Assembly (NCBI GenBank): GCA_934131695.1
Contig: CAKOZV010000003.1
Location: forward strand, 50,871-114,870
DNA: 64,000 nucleotides
Origin: an uncultured Bacilli bacterium
Lineage (GTDB): Bacteria; Bacillota_I; Bacilli_A; RF39; UBA660
Direction: 5' to 3'
A program made the translations under genes and the position numbers. The notes under the pieces are model-generated. The model was not told the DNA's origin, did no database searches, and was given only the letters and a program-made list of their open reading frames with translations. Positions 44,024 through 52,833 of this stretch are shown piece by piece (the first letter of the stretch is position 1; each line of letters starts with the position of its first letter).

Positions 44024-44863
44024 TGTTTTTTGAAAGATCTTTTGTGTTTCTTTATAGTAAGTACTGCTTTCAAAGTCAATATTGAAACTAGATAATTCAA
44101 ATTTAAGTTCATCACCAAGTTCTACTAACCCCGTTGTTGATAAAGAAGTCAATAAACTTTCTACTTGTATATTTGCATAGGTGTTTTCAAATAGAACCTT
44201 TTCCTTACTGTCTATAATGTTACCATTTATAATGTTTGTAATCATACTATCAAGTAAAAAACCATGATACATGCTTGCTTGTATGACACTACCAAAAAAA
44301 TCATCTACCATATCAAAACGTCTTGCTAATATATCAGCACTTTTAATGTCATGAATATTTTTTTTATCTTCTTCAAGGGTATAGTAAGTAAAAAGTAAAT
44401 CTTTAATTATTTTAGTTTTAGCTTTTTCTTCAATATCTTTACTTTCAAATACTCTTCCAATAATTCTTTCTATATAGTCAGTCCTAAAAGAAGAACAAAA
44501 AGTAAAAAATGTTGGATTGGTAATCATTTCTTTACACAAATAACTATCAACTTCTGTACTTAAAAATATTGGAATTTCAGAATCAGAAAAGGTACTATCA
44601 ACCAATTTGTTGATTAGTCTTTTAAGTGGTAGTTTGTCATCAAGCTGATGAAAAATTAATGTATCAGTTGGAAACGGGTTTGTCAATAAGGATGGATGTA
44701 CGTCAAAAATGCTATGTAATAGTATATTTGCTTGTTCTTGTGTTAAACTGTTAAAGATATTTTCTTCTTCTGACTTGAGAAATTTTAACATCTCCTCATC
44801 GCTTTCCTCAGTACATTTGTAAATAAGACTTTCTAACTGTTCAAAATATTTTAATGATTTCAT
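44000..44863 (-). CDS. hypothetical protein, 287 aa
   Basis: No family is recognised. The protein is helical and acidic with no signal or membrane segment; it contains several Phe/Leu-rich helices. It lies on the minus strand between ylbE and the ylbF-like gene, interrupting the usual ylb order, and its 3' end overlaps ylbE by 24 bases. This looks like an insertion into the ylb cluster. An RBS (GGAGG) precedes the ATG on its strand. Confidence 0.65.
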   Translation of the reverse strand: MKSLKYFEQLESLIYKCTEESDEEMLKFLKSEEENIFNSLTQEQANILLHSIFDVHPSLLTNPFPTDTLIFHQLDDKLPLKRLINKLVDSTFSDSEIPIFLSTEVDSYLCKEMITNPTFFTFCSSFRTDYIERIIGRVFESKDIEEKAKTKIIKDLLFTYYTLEEDKKNIHDIKSADILARRFDMVDDFFGSVIQASMYHGFLLDSMITNIINGNIIDSKEKVLFENTYANIQVESLLTSLSTTGLVELGDELKFELSSFNIDFESSTYYKETQKIFQKTLVNNVNK

Positions 44864-44935
44864 AAGATACCTCCGTTTGTATTGTTTATTATAATGATAT
44901 ACTTAAAAAATTTCAATTAAATAATTGAAAATGTG

Positions 44936-44941
44936 TTATAA
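44936..44941 (+). promoter_or_regulatory. -10 element upstream of the ylbF-like gene
   Basis: TATAAT 33 bases before the TTG start, in the divergent gap with the minus-strand gene. Confidence 0.5.
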
Positions 44942-44973
44942 TATCTTGTATATTTAATAAAGGAGGGGTAAAT

Positions 44974-45240
44974 TTGCTAAATACTTATCAAGAACTTGTT
45001 TATATGATTAATAATTCTGTAATAAAAAAAGAGATAAAAAATAGTCTAGATAATATATATAGTGATAATGATTTAGCTAGTAAGATAGCAATGTATCATG
45101 AGACTTATAATGATAATCTACGAAAAGAAATATATAATAATTTAAAATATAAGAAATATAAAAAGTTAGAAAATAGACTTAACTTTTTAATACTTTCATG
45201 TAATAAACATTTGGGAGAAATAAAAGATGAAGATAATTAG
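44974..45240 (+). CDS. YlbF-family (RicF-like) small protein
   Basis: The start is TTG at 44974 behind AAAGGAGGGG. The 88 residues are all-helical with the YlbF-family pattern (NLKYKKYKKLENRLNFLILSCNKHLGEI). It sits between ylbE and rsmD, the place of ylbF in Bacillus. RicF is part of the RicAFT complex that controls RNase Y and sporulation/competence. It is shorter than Bacillus YlbF, so the call rests on position and pattern. Confidence 0.6.
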   Translation: MLNTYQELVYMINNSVIKKEIKNSLDNIYSDNDLASKIAMYHETYNDNLRKEIYNNLKYKKYKKLENRLNFLILSCNKHLGEIKDEDN

Positions 45241-45763
45241 TGGAAAATATAAAGGAAGAAGTATTATAGGCTATGATATAGCTGGTACTCGTCCTACGAT
45301 GGATCGAGTAAAAGAATCTTTGTTTGCTATGATTCAAGACTATATAGAAAATAGTAATTGCCTTGACTTGTTTGCAGGTAGTGGCAATTTGGGGTTAGAA
45401 GCCATGAGTGAAGGAGCTAGTTGTTGCACTTTTATAGATAAAAATAAAATAGCTATAAAAACTATTAATGATAACTTAACTAAATTAGGTATAGAAAATT
45501 GTAAGGTGTATTTAAAAGACTTTAAATCTTTCCTAAAGGAAACTTTAGAAAAGTATGATTTAATTTTTATAGATCCACCATATAAAACGAATTTTATTAA
45601 AGAAGCACTTATATTAATAGGAAAATATGATTTATTAAAAAATGATGGATTAATTATTTTAGAAAGTGATGATGAATCTAAAGTTGATGTTAGTAGTTTT
45701 TATACTGTCCTTAAAAAAAGAAAATATGGTAATAAGTTGATTTTAATTATTACTAAAGCATAA
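45227..45763 (+). CDS. rsmD: 16S rRNA (guanine966-N2)-methyltransferase RsmD
   Basis: The 178-residue SAM methyltransferase has the N-terminal KIISGKYKGRSI, GTRPTMDRVKESLFAMI, the SAM loop LDLFAGSGNLGLEAMSEGA and the catalytic IDPPYK. It modifies 16S rRNA in the small-subunit head. It overlaps the ylbF-like gene by 14 bases and corresponds to Bacillus YlbH. Confidence 0.93.
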   Translation: MKIISGKYKGRSIIGYDIAGTRPTMDRVKESLFAMIQDYIENSNCLDLFAGSGNLGLEAMSEGASCCTFIDKNKIAIKTINDNLTKLGIENCKVYLKDFKSFLKETLEKYDLIFIDPPYKTNFIKEALILIGKYDLLKNDGLIILESDDESKVDVSSFYTVLKKRKYGNKLILIITKA

Positions 45764-45822
45764 TATATTGTTCTTTCTTTTTCTTCTTTTTTTTGTTATT
45801 CTATAAAAGAAGAGGTGGTATC

Positions 45823-46650
45823 ATGAGGACATTAGTGTTAGCAAGTAATAAAGATAAAGATTTTTACAAAAACAGTATGGCAGATGGCTATATATTTCCT
45901 TTAAAAGATTATTCCCTGGATTATGAGACTAAATTTACTCTTGAGGAGATAGAAGAGTTAAAAAATGTTAATAAGAAATGTTTTATAGTAATTAATAGAA
46001 TGTTCTTTGAAAGTGATTTAGATAATTTAGATAAGATATTATCTAAGATAGATAAAATGAATGTAGATGGAGTTCTCTATTATGATGATGCTTTATTAGA
46101 ATTAAAGATAGAAAATAATTATAATATTAATTTATATATAAATAAAAACTATATGATGACTAATTCTGATACTATAAACTTTTATCATGAATATGGAGTT
46201 AAGGGAGTAGTATTATCTAATGAAATAACTATTGATGAGATAAAAAAGATAAGAGAAAATACTAAGCTAGAGATAATGCAGTTAGTAATCGGTTATCCAG
46301 TTGTAGCTACTAGTAGAAGAAGTCTAAATACTAATAGTGGTAATTTAGAAAGACTAGAAGTAATTGAACCAAAGTCTAGACAACACTATAAATTAATAGA
46401 AGATGAATTTGGCACTAGTTTTATCTCTTTAAAAAGATTTAATGGTTGTAAATATTTAGAAAAATTTAAAGAGATGGGTATAGATTATGGAATAGTTTAT
46501 CAAGATGATTTAGATAATGATATAGTTATTAAACTTTTAGAAGATATTAAAACTAATAACATCAAAGAAATAGATGATTTAGTAGGACGTAATAGAGGAT
46601 TTTTAAATAGAAAGACAATATATCAGGTGAAGAAAGATGGAAAGAATTGA
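45823..46650 (+). CDS. trhP1: U32 family protein, TrhP1-like (YrrN)
   Basis: The ATG at 45823 follows AGAGGTGG. The 275 residues have a U32 TIM-barrel character (KKCFIVINRMFFESDLDNL, GVLYYDD, YGVKGVVLSNEIT) but are shorter and more divergent than the next gene. In Bacillus YrrN and YrrO (TrhP1, TrhP2) together hydroxylate U34 of tRNAs. It overlaps the next gene by 14 bases. The TrmR gene that methylates the product lies at 52226. Confidence 0.8.
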   Translation: MRTLVLASNKDKDFYKNSMADGYIFPLKDYSLDYETKFTLEEIEELKNVNKKCFIVINRMFFESDLDNLDKILSKIDKMNVDGVLYYDDALLELKIENNYNINLYINKNYMMTNSDTINFYHEYGVKGVVLSNEITIDEIKKIRENTKLEIMQLVIGYPVVATSRRSLNTNSGNLERLEVIEPKSRQHYKLIEDEFGTSFISLKRFNGCKYLEKFKEMGIDYGIVYQDDLDNDIVIKLLEDIKTNNIKEIDDLVGRNRGFLNRKTIYQVKKDGKN

Positions 46651-47812
46651 ACTGTTGGCACCAGCCGGTGATTTGGAAAGATTAAAAGTAACCTTATTAT
46701 ATGGAGCAGATGCTGTTTATTTAGGTGGAAGGAAACTAGGACTTAGAGCAAATGCTACTAACTTTACTAAAGAAGAATTAAAAGAAGGGTGTACTTTTGC
46801 TCATAAGCTTAAGAAGAAAGTTTATGTAACTTTAAATATCTTTTTTCATGATAGTGATAGAGAAGATTTAGATAGTTATATTGATGAATTAGTATGGTGT
46901 GGAGTAGATGCTTTTATTGTAAGTGATCCATATTTAATAGAATATTTAGCTAGTAAAGGATTAGAAGCTCATGTCTCTACCCAAGCATCTATTACTAATA
47001 GTAAGGAAGCATTGTTTTATAAAAGATTAGGAGCTACCAGAGTGGTACTGGCTAGAGAATTAAATAAAGAGGAAATAAAAGCTATAATTGATAAGACAGG
47101 ATTAGAAGTTGAAGTATTCTTACATGGAGCAATGTGTACTTGTTTTAGTGGTAGATGTGCTTTATCTAACTATATAACTAATAGGGATGCTAATAGGGGA
47201 GGATGTGCTCAAGTTTGTCGCTTTGCTTTTGATACTTTAGATAATAAAGTCTTTACGATGGCTACTAAAGACTTAAATATGTCAGAGTATTTAAAAGACT
47301 TGATAGAGATTGGTGTAACTTCTCTAAAGATAGAAGGCAGAATGCGATCAATTTATTATCTAGCTAGTGTAGTAGGTAGTTATAGAGCTTTAATTGATGC
47401 TTATTATAATAATACCTTAACTAAAGAGTTTGCTAGCAAGTACATGAAAATATTATCATCAGTTGCAAATAGGGAAAGTACTAGTCAGTATTTCTTAAGA
47501 AAAGCAGATAATACTGATCAATATTATACAGGTAGACAAGAAGCATCTAATCAAGAGTATATTGCTGTTATAACTGGTTATGATAGTGCTAATAAAGCTT
47601 TAGTTCTAAGAGAGAGAAACTATTTTAAAATAGGGGATATGATTGAAATATTTTCTCCAGATGGAAGAAACTACAAGTTCGTCTTAGAAGAATTATTAGA
47701 TGAAAATAATAACTTTATTCAAATAGCAAGACATCCAGATGAATTGTTAAAAATACCATTTCCTGAAAAGTTATGTGAATATTCTATGATTAGATTAATT
47801 AAGAAGGGTTAG
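46637..47812 (+). CDS. trhP2: U32 family tRNA hydroxylation protein TrhP2 (YrrO)
   Basis: The 391-residue U32 protein starts ELLAPAGDLERLKVTLLYGADAVYLGG and has the family signature region EVFLHGAMCTCFSGRCALSNY with the cysteines that bind an Fe-S cluster. Further Cys follow in GGCAQVCR. It forms 5-hydroxyuridine at tRNA position 34 with prephenate-dependent chemistry in the known enzymes. It is translationally coupled to trhP1. Confidence 0.9.
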   Translation: MERIELLAPAGDLERLKVTLLYGADAVYLGGRKLGLRANATNFTKEELKEGCTFAHKLKKKVYVTLNIFFHDSDREDLDSYIDELVWCGVDAFIVSDPYLIEYLASKGLEAHVSTQASITNSKEALFYKRLGATRVVLARELNKEEIKAIIDKTGLEVEVFLHGAMCTCFSGRCALSNYITNRDANRGGCAQVCRFAFDTLDNKVFTMATKDLNMSEYLKDLIEIGVTSLKIEGRMRSIYYLASVVGSYRALIDAYYNNTLTKEFASKYMKILSSVANRESTSQYFLRKADNTDQYYTGRQEASNQEYIAVITGYDSANKALVLRERNYFKIGDMIEIFSPDGRNYKFVLEELLDENNNFIQIARHPDELLKIPFPEKLCEYSMIRLIKKG

Positions 47813-47813
47813 T

Positions 47814-48914
47814 ATGAATGAGAAGAAGATAAAAGATAATTTTTTAAATAAAGAAAAATATTTAAGTAAGCACGCTACTAAGAGTAGTGATGCTATTAGA
47901 TTAAAGGAAGAGAAAGAAGATATTAGACCACCATACTTTCACGATATAGATAGAATAATTCATGCCTTATCTTATAGTAGATATATGGATAAGACTCAAG
48001 TTTTCTCAGGATGTGAAAATGATCATGTCAGTAGAAGAATGGTTCATGTTCAATTAGTTAGTAAAACAGCAAGAACGATAGGTAGAGCACTTAATCTTAA
48101 TGAAGACTTGATAGAAGCTATAGCTCTATCTCATGATATAGGTCATACTCCTTTAGGACATAGTGGGGAGAAAATGCTAGATGAAATTTGTAAGAGTGAA
48201 TTAAATACTTCTTTTGCACATAATGTTCAGGGAGTTCATTATTATATGAATCTAACTAATACTAATTTAACTATTCAGGTGTTAGATGGTATTATGTGTC
48301 ATAATGGAGAATTAGTAAGTGAAGTTTATGAACCAGTTAAGAAAACTAAAGAAGAATTTCTTAAAGAATTTAATGAGGCTTTTGTTGATGTTAAGAAAAG
48401 TTTGAAGTATCATCCTATGACTTTAGAAGGGTGTGTTGTTAGAATAAGTGACGTTGTTGGTTATATTGGAAGAGACATAGAAGATGCTATTATCCTAGGA
48501 AAGATTAAAAGAGAAGATATTCCTAGAGAAATAACTGAGATACTTGGTAGTACTAATAGAGAAATTATGAATACTATAATATTAGATATAATTAATAATA
48601 GTTTAGATAAACCATATATTAAGATGAGTGAAGATGTTTATAAAGCTTTGTTTATGTTAAAAGATTTCAACTATAATCATATTTATAAGTATTCTTTAAC
48701 TAAAGATGAATATGATAGATATAGTAAGGGTATGAGAAAAATTTATAATAAGTATTTATTGGATATTGAAAATAACAATGTTGATAGTTTAATTTATAAA
48801 GATTTCTTAACTCATGAAAGTCCTAATTACTTAAATAATACTAGTAATAAACAAAAAGTAATTGACTATATAGCCGGTATGACTGATGACTATTTTGTTA
48901 AGCAAATTAGTTGA
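47814..48914 (+). CDS. dGTPase-like HD-domain dNTP triphosphohydrolase
   Basis: The 366-residue protein has the dNTPase HD set: SRRMVHVQLVSKTARTIGRAL, then AIALSHDIGHTPLGHSGE, and a late ISDVVGYIGRDIED. These enzymes hydrolyse dNTPs to deoxynucleosides and triphosphate. It starts one base after the trhP2 stop with an AAGGGT site. Specificity cannot be told. Confidence 0.87.
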   Translation: MNEKKIKDNFLNKEKYLSKHATKSSDAIRLKEEKEDIRPPYFHDIDRIIHALSYSRYMDKTQVFSGCENDHVSRRMVHVQLVSKTARTIGRALNLNEDLIEAIALSHDIGHTPLGHSGEKMLDEICKSELNTSFAHNVQGVHYYMNLTNTNLTIQVLDGIMCHNGELVSEVYEPVKKTKEEFLKEFNEAFVDVKKSLKYHPMTLEGCVVRISDVVGYIGRDIEDAIILGKIKREDIPREITEILGSTNREIMNTIILDIINNSLDKPYIKMSEDVYKALFMLKDFNYNHIYKYSLTKDEYDRYSKGMRKIYNKYLLDIENNNVDSLIYKDFLTHESPNYLNNTSNKQKVIDYIAGMTDDYFVKQIS

Positions 48915-48921
48915 AAATACT

Positions 48922-48950
48922 TGATATTTTTTCTGTTTTGTGCTAAAATC
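48922..48950 (+). promoter_or_regulatory. sigma-A promoter of greA
   Basis: TTGATA (48922-48927), a 17-base spacer and TAAAAT (48945-48950). Confidence 0.75.
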
Positions 48951-49008
48951 TTAGTCATATTGATAAGCAAGGGTGCTTATCATTAAAATTTGTAACGAGG
49001 TGAAAATT

Positions 49009-49482
49009 ATGGGAAATAAAAAAATAATATATTTAACAGAAGAAGGATTAAAAGATTTACAAGCTGAACTTGATGATTTAATTAATGTAAAAAGACCAGC
49101 TAATATCTTATCTATAAAAGAAGCTCGTAGTTTAGGAGATTTGTCTGAAAATGCTGACTATGATGCTGCTAAGAATGAACAAGCACAAATCGAAGGAAGA
49201 ATTAAGACTATTGAAAAGATGCTTGAAAATGTAGAAATAATTAAAGACGTACCAAAAGATAAAGTAGGACTTGGTAGTACTGTAGGTATCAAGTATGTAG
49301 ATGATCCAGATGATACTGATGAATATAAAATAGTAGGTAGTCAAGAAGCAGATCCATTTGAAGGAAGAATTTCTAATGAAAGTCCAATTGCTAAAGCTTT
49401 AATGAACCATAAAATAGGAGACATTATTACCGTTGAAAGTCCTAATGGAAATTACGAAGTAGAAATTACAGAGATTAAATAG
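49009..49482 (+). CDS. greA: transcription elongation factor GreA
   Basis: The ATG at 49009 follows ACGAGGTGAA and gives a 157-residue protein, the normal GreA length. The N-terminal coiled coil (YLTEEGLKDLQAELDDL) and the acidic tip (SLGDLSENADYDAAKNEQ) are intact. The C-terminal FKBP-like domain ends with SPIAKALMNHKIGDIITVESPN. It stimulates RNA cleavage by stalled RNA polymerase. Confidence 0.96.
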   Translation: MGNKKIIYLTEEGLKDLQAELDDLINVKRPANILSIKEARSLGDLSENADYDAAKNEQAQIEGRIKTIEKMLENVEIIKDVPKDKVGLGSTVGIKYVDDPDDTDEYKIVGSQEADPFEGRISNESPIAKALMNHKIGDIITVESPNGNYEVEITEIK

Positions 49483-49489
49483 TGCTAAC

Positions 49490-49518
49490 TTTACAAGTTA
49501 TTTAGATAATGTTATATT
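49490..49518 (+). promoter_or_regulatory. sigma-A promoter of a probable small RNA
   Basis: TTTACA (49490-49495), a 17-base spacer and TATATT (49513-49518) directly after greA. Confidence 0.55.
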
Positions 49519-49524
49519 ATTGTT

Positions 49525-49668
49525 GTATTAAATGAAGAAATCTTCATATAATATTAATGTCACTTTTTTAGGGAGTGACTTAGTAAATGATTTCGCTTGT
49601 GGTTGGTGCGAATAATAAATCAGACCATTTAGTAAATTAGGCATTACACAGTTGTGTGATGTCTTTTT
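49525..49668 (+). ncRNA. candidate structured small RNA downstream of greA
   Basis: The ~144-nt interval has its own promoter and ends in a terminator: CATTACAC (49642-49649) pairs with GTGTGATG (49654-49661), then five T. Internal hairpins are GAAGA/TCTTC, GTCAC/GTGAC (around 49560-49580), and a larger arm where TGATTTCGC faces GCG and AAATCA. No plausible plus-strand ORF is present. It could be a 6S-like or a lineage-specific RNA; I cannot assign a class. Confidence 0.5.
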
Positions 49669-49717
49669 CGTTGTATTAAATAAAAGAACAACCCCAGATA
49701 TAAATCTAGAGATGTCC

Positions 49718-50080
49718 TTACTTTTCTTTTTGATTAATTCCAACCATTCCCCCAAAAGCTGACGTTATTAAGAGTAGTAGGAAATAAATAGTCATTTTTA
49801 AATTAAAACCTTGTTTAGTAAGACTTGTTATAATAATAAATATAATAACGGTTAAAGCTCCAATCTTAGCTCCTTCTAAATAACCTTTTTCTCTAGCGGT
49901 TTTAGCAAAAGATTTGGTAGTAAAAAATAAAGAGAGGATTGGGAGTACTAGTTTAAAGATATTATAGATACTACTAGATGTGATATTAAAATAATAAAGA
50001 AGAGTAATAATGATAGAACCTATAATAATAACTAGAAAGTTAATTAGTAGCATTTTTAAAAGAGATTTAAAATAGCTCAT
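49718..50080 (-). CDS. TIGR04086-like small membrane protein (YrzE type)
   Basis: The 120-residue protein has four membrane helices with a short basic loop (KTAREKGYLEGAKIGALTVII) typical of the TIGR04086 family. Function is unknown. It lies on the minus strand between greA and the ireB operon; a GGTGAT site precedes the ATG on its strand. Confidence 0.7.
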   Translation of the reverse strand: MSYFKSLLKMLLINFLVIIIGSIIITLLYYFNITSSSIYNIFKLVLPILSLFFTTKSFAKTAREKGYLEGAKIGALTVIIFIIITSLTKQGFNLKMTIYFLLLLITSAFGGMVGINQKEK

Positions 50081-50188
50081 TTATATCACCTAATAAAGAT
50101 TATGTGTAAATAAATAAAATATGAAAGCTTTACTAAGACTTAAAAAAATGGTAGAATAAATTTAAGTAATTGTAGTGAGGTGAAATGT

Positions 50189-50434
50189 ATGAAAGACAAA
50201 ACTATGTTATTTCAAATTGAATCAAAAGATAGTAGGGAAGTACAAAAGGTACTTAAAGAAGTATATCTATCCTTAAAAGAGAGAGGTTATAATCCGACTG
50301 ATCAAATAGTAGGATACTTGATTAGTGGTGATTTAGGTTATATTTCTAGCTATCAAGATGCAAGAAGAAAGATGCAATCACTTGATCGTAGTAAGGTTGT
50401 TGAGGTTTTACTAAATAGTTTCTTAAGAGGTTAA
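50189..50434 (+). CDS. IreB family regulatory protein (YrzL)
   Basis: The ATG at 50189 follows GAGGTGAA; an upstream GTG lies inside that site. The 81-residue protein has the family wording LKERGYNPTDQIVGYLISGDLGYISSY and AR.K. IreB is a substrate of the IreK/PrkC Ser/Thr kinase in enterococci. It is the first gene of the conserved ireB-ruvX-DUF1292-mltG order. Confidence 0.9.
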   Translation: MKDKTMLFQIESKDSREVQKVLKEVYLSLKERGYNPTDQIVGYLISGDLGYISSYQDARRKMQSLDRSKVVEVLLNSFLRG

Positions 50435-50436
50435 CT

Positions 50437-50865
50437 TTGCGATATTTAGGACTTGATTATGGTACTAAAACAGTAGGTTTAGCAGTTTCTGATCGAACTG
50501 GATTTTTAGCTAGTAACTATGGTGTTATTCGCTATAGTGAGACTAGTGAAATCTTTAAAGAACTAGAGAAAATAGTAAAAGATGAAAAAATAGAAGCCTT
50601 TGTTTTAGGATATCCTAAGAATATGAATAATACTTGCGGTAAGCGAGTAGAAGAAACCTTAATATTAAAAGAAGAACTAGAAAAGAAGTTTAACTTACCT
50701 GTTTTTCTTATGGATGAAAGATTATCAACAACAGAAGCTGAAAAAGTATTATTACTAGGTGATACTAGTAGAAAGAAAAGAAAAAAAGTGATAGACTCAG
50801 TAGCAGCTACAATTATATTACAAACTTATTTAGATATGAAAGGAAATAGTAAAAATGGAAAATAA
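50437..50865 (+). CDS. ruvX: Holliday junction resolvase-like YqgF (pre-16S rRNA nuclease)
   Basis: A TTG start at 50437 fits AAGAGG at the end of ireB. The 142-residue RNase H-fold protein has LGLDYGTKTVGLAVSD, LGYPKNMNNTCG and the DERLSTTEAEK motif. It matures the 5' end of 16S rRNA in Escherichia coli and is essential in many bacteria. It overlaps the next gene by 11 bases. Confidence 0.94.
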   Translation: MRYLGLDYGTKTVGLAVSDRTGFLASNYGVIRYSETSEIFKELEKIVKDEKIEAFVLGYPKNMNNTCGKRVEETLILKEELEKKFNLPVFLMDERLSTTEAEKVLLLGDTSRKKRKKVIDSVAATIILQTYLDMKGNSKNGK

Positions 50866-51145
50866 AAATCAATTTACATTAATCGATGAAGAAGGAAGGG
50901 AAGTAGTATATGATGTGTTATTCACTTTTGATAGTGAAGAAACTAATAAAAGTTATATAGTATATACTGATAATACTTTAGATGAAGATGGAAATGTTCA
51001 AGTGTATGCTAGTACTTATCAAAAAGGAGAAGGAACTAGCGCTAGACTTGATCCAATTGAGACTGATAAAGAATGGAAGATAATTGAAACTATTCTTAAC
51101 ACTATTCAAGAAACAGTAAAAGAAAAAGAAAATAATGAAGAATAA
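50855..51145 (+). CDS. DUF1292 family protein (YrzB)
   Basis: The 96-residue acidic protein has the DUF1292 core (FTLIDEEGREVVYDVLFTF, NKSYIVYTDNT, VYASTYQ). Function is unknown. It keeps its conserved place between ruvX and mltG and overlaps ruvX. Confidence 0.9.
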   Translation: MENKNQFTLIDEEGREVVYDVLFTFDSEETNKSYIVYTDNTLDEDGNVQVYASTYQKGEGTSARLDPIETDKEWKIIETILNTIQETVKEKENNEE

Positions 51146-51182
51146 TAAACAAAAAGAATAAAAAGAAAGACTGTGTGAGTAG

Positions 51183-52232
51183 ATGCGTAAAATTGCAATA
51201 ATATTTTTGATAATAGGAGTATTGCTCCTTGGAACATTTGGTTTTTATCAGTATCAAGTAAGTCCTACTGATAAGAGTAGCGATGCTAAAGTAGAAGTAG
51301 TTGTTAAACCAGGAATGAGTACTAGTCAAATAGCTAGTTTATTAAAGAAGAAGTATCTAATAAGAGACGAATTCTTTTTTAAAGTGTATATGAAACTTAA
51401 TAGAAGAGAGAGTATCAAGGCTTCAACTTATTATCTAAGTAAAAATATGAATTTAGATAAGATTGTGTCACTACTTGAAAAAGGAGCTTCTAATACCGAT
51501 ATTTCTATTACTTTTAAAGAGGGTAAAACTATTAAAGATTATGCTAAAGTAATAAGTGAATCTACTAATATTAGTGAAGAGGAATTTCTCACTAAGATGA
51601 AAGATACTACTTATTTAACTAGTTTAATTAATTCTTATTGGTTTTTAACTGATGCTATTTTAGATAGTAATATTTATTATGGATTAGAAGGCTATTTAGC
51701 CCCTGATACTTATAACTTTAAAGATAAAGATGTAACGGTAGAAGAAGTTATTAAGACTTTACTTGATCAGGAAGAGAAAAATCTTTCTTCTTATAAAGAT
51801 GCGTTAAGCAAAATGAATATTCATGAAGTGTTAACACTTGCTTCGATGGCAGAACTTGAAGGAGTAAAAGATACTGATAGAAAATTAATAGTAGGAGTAT
51901 TTCAAAATAGACTTAGTAAGGGAATGAACCTTGGAAGTGATGTTACTACTTATTATGCTTTTAATCAAGCGATGGATAAAGATTTAACTAGTGAGATGTT
52001 TAATACTTATAATCCTTATAACACGAGAAGTAGTGCCATGGCTGGTAAACTTCCAGTAGGTCCTATTTGTAATCCATCTAAAGAAAGTATTCTAGCAAGT
52101 ATTAATCCAACAAGCTCAGATTATTACTATTTTGTAGCAGATAAAAATGGAAATGTTTATTATACTAAGACTAGTAGTGAACATAGTGCTAAAGTAAAAG
52201 AACTAAAAGAAAAAGGTGATTGGATATGGTAG
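51183..52232 (+). CDS. mltG: endolytic murein transglycosylase MltG
   Basis: The 349-residue protein has one N-terminal membrane helix, a LysM-like subdomain (VVKPGMSTSQIASLLKKKYL) and the YceG catalytic domain. The essential Glu is in SMAELEGVKDTDRKLIVGVFQNRL, and the conserved NPYNTR and GPICNPS motifs are present. It cuts nascent glycan strands and so sets their length. It overlaps trmR by 7 bases. Confidence 0.94.
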   Translation: MRKIAIIFLIIGVLLLGTFGFYQYQVSPTDKSSDAKVEVVVKPGMSTSQIASLLKKKYLIRDEFFFKVYMKLNRRESIKASTYYLSKNMNLDKIVSLLEKGASNTDISITFKEGKTIKDYAKVISESTNISEEEFLTKMKDTTYLTSLINSYWFLTDAILDSNIYYGLEGYLAPDTYNFKDKDVTVEEVIKTLLDQEEKNLSSYKDALSKMNIHEVLTLASMAELEGVKDTDRKLIVGVFQNRLSKGMNLGSDVTTYYAFNQAMDKDLTSEMFNTYNPYNTRSSAMAGKLPVGPICNPSKESILASINPTSSDYYYFVADKNGNVYYTKTSSEHSAKVKELKEKGDWIW

Positions 52233-52828
52233 ATGAAACCTATCAGATAATTAAAGAAATTAAAAAATATGCTAAAGAGAATAAAGTACCAATTATGGAA
52301 GATGCGGGAATTGATTTTTTAACTAATTTCATAATTAAAAATCAAAGAGTTAAAGTCTTAGAAATAGGTACTGCTATTGGCTATTCGGCTATCATGATGG
52401 CCTTATGTAATAAAAACTTGAAAGTAACTAGTATAGAGCGGGATAGTGAACGTTATATGGAAGCTTTAAAAAATATTAAAAGATGTAATCTAGAAGACAG
52501 GATAACTTTAATCTATCAAGATGCTTTAAATGTTAGACTGGATGATACATTTGACCTTATCTTTATAGATGCCGCAAAGGCTCAAAGTCAAAAGTTCTTT
52601 GAGTTATTCGAAAGAAACTTAACTAAAGATGGCTATATTATAACCGATAATATGTATTTCCATGGCTTAGTTAATAAAAATGAAAAGGAAATAGAAAGTC
52701 GTAATGTAAGAGGAATAGTAAGAAAGATTAAAGATTATATTACCTTTTTAAAAAATAATGAAAATTATGAAACAGTTATTCATGACGTAGGAGATGGAAT
52801 CGCTGTAAGTAAGAAAAAAGAAAGGTGA
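52226..52828 (+). CDS. trmR: tRNA 5-hydroxyuridine methyltransferase TrmR (YrrM)
   Basis: The ATG at 52226 follows AAAGGTGAT. The 200-residue class I O-methyltransferase has LEIGTAIGYSAIMMA, a DLIFIDAAKAQ metal/substrate loop and TDNMYFHG. It makes 5-methoxyuridine at tRNA position 34 from the hydroxyuridine produced by TrhP1/TrhP2, encoded 5 kb upstream. This reunites the three-gene pathway in one window. Confidence 0.88.
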   Translation: MVDETYQIIKEIKKYAKENKVPIMEDAGIDFLTNFIIKNQRVKVLEIGTAIGYSAIMMALCNKNLKVTSIERDSERYMEALKNIKRCNLEDRITLIYQDALNVRLDDTFDLIFIDAAKAQSQKFFELFERNLTKDGYIITDNMYFHGLVNKNEKEIESRNVRGIVRKIKDYITFLKNNENYETVIHDVGDGIAVSKKKER

Positions 52829-52833
52829 TTATT

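Noticed and set aside
49528..49755. 75-codon minus-strand frame next to the membrane protein gene
   Set aside because: It overlaps the end of the TIGR04086-like gene and runs through the small-RNA candidate; composition is unlike a protein and no family is seen.
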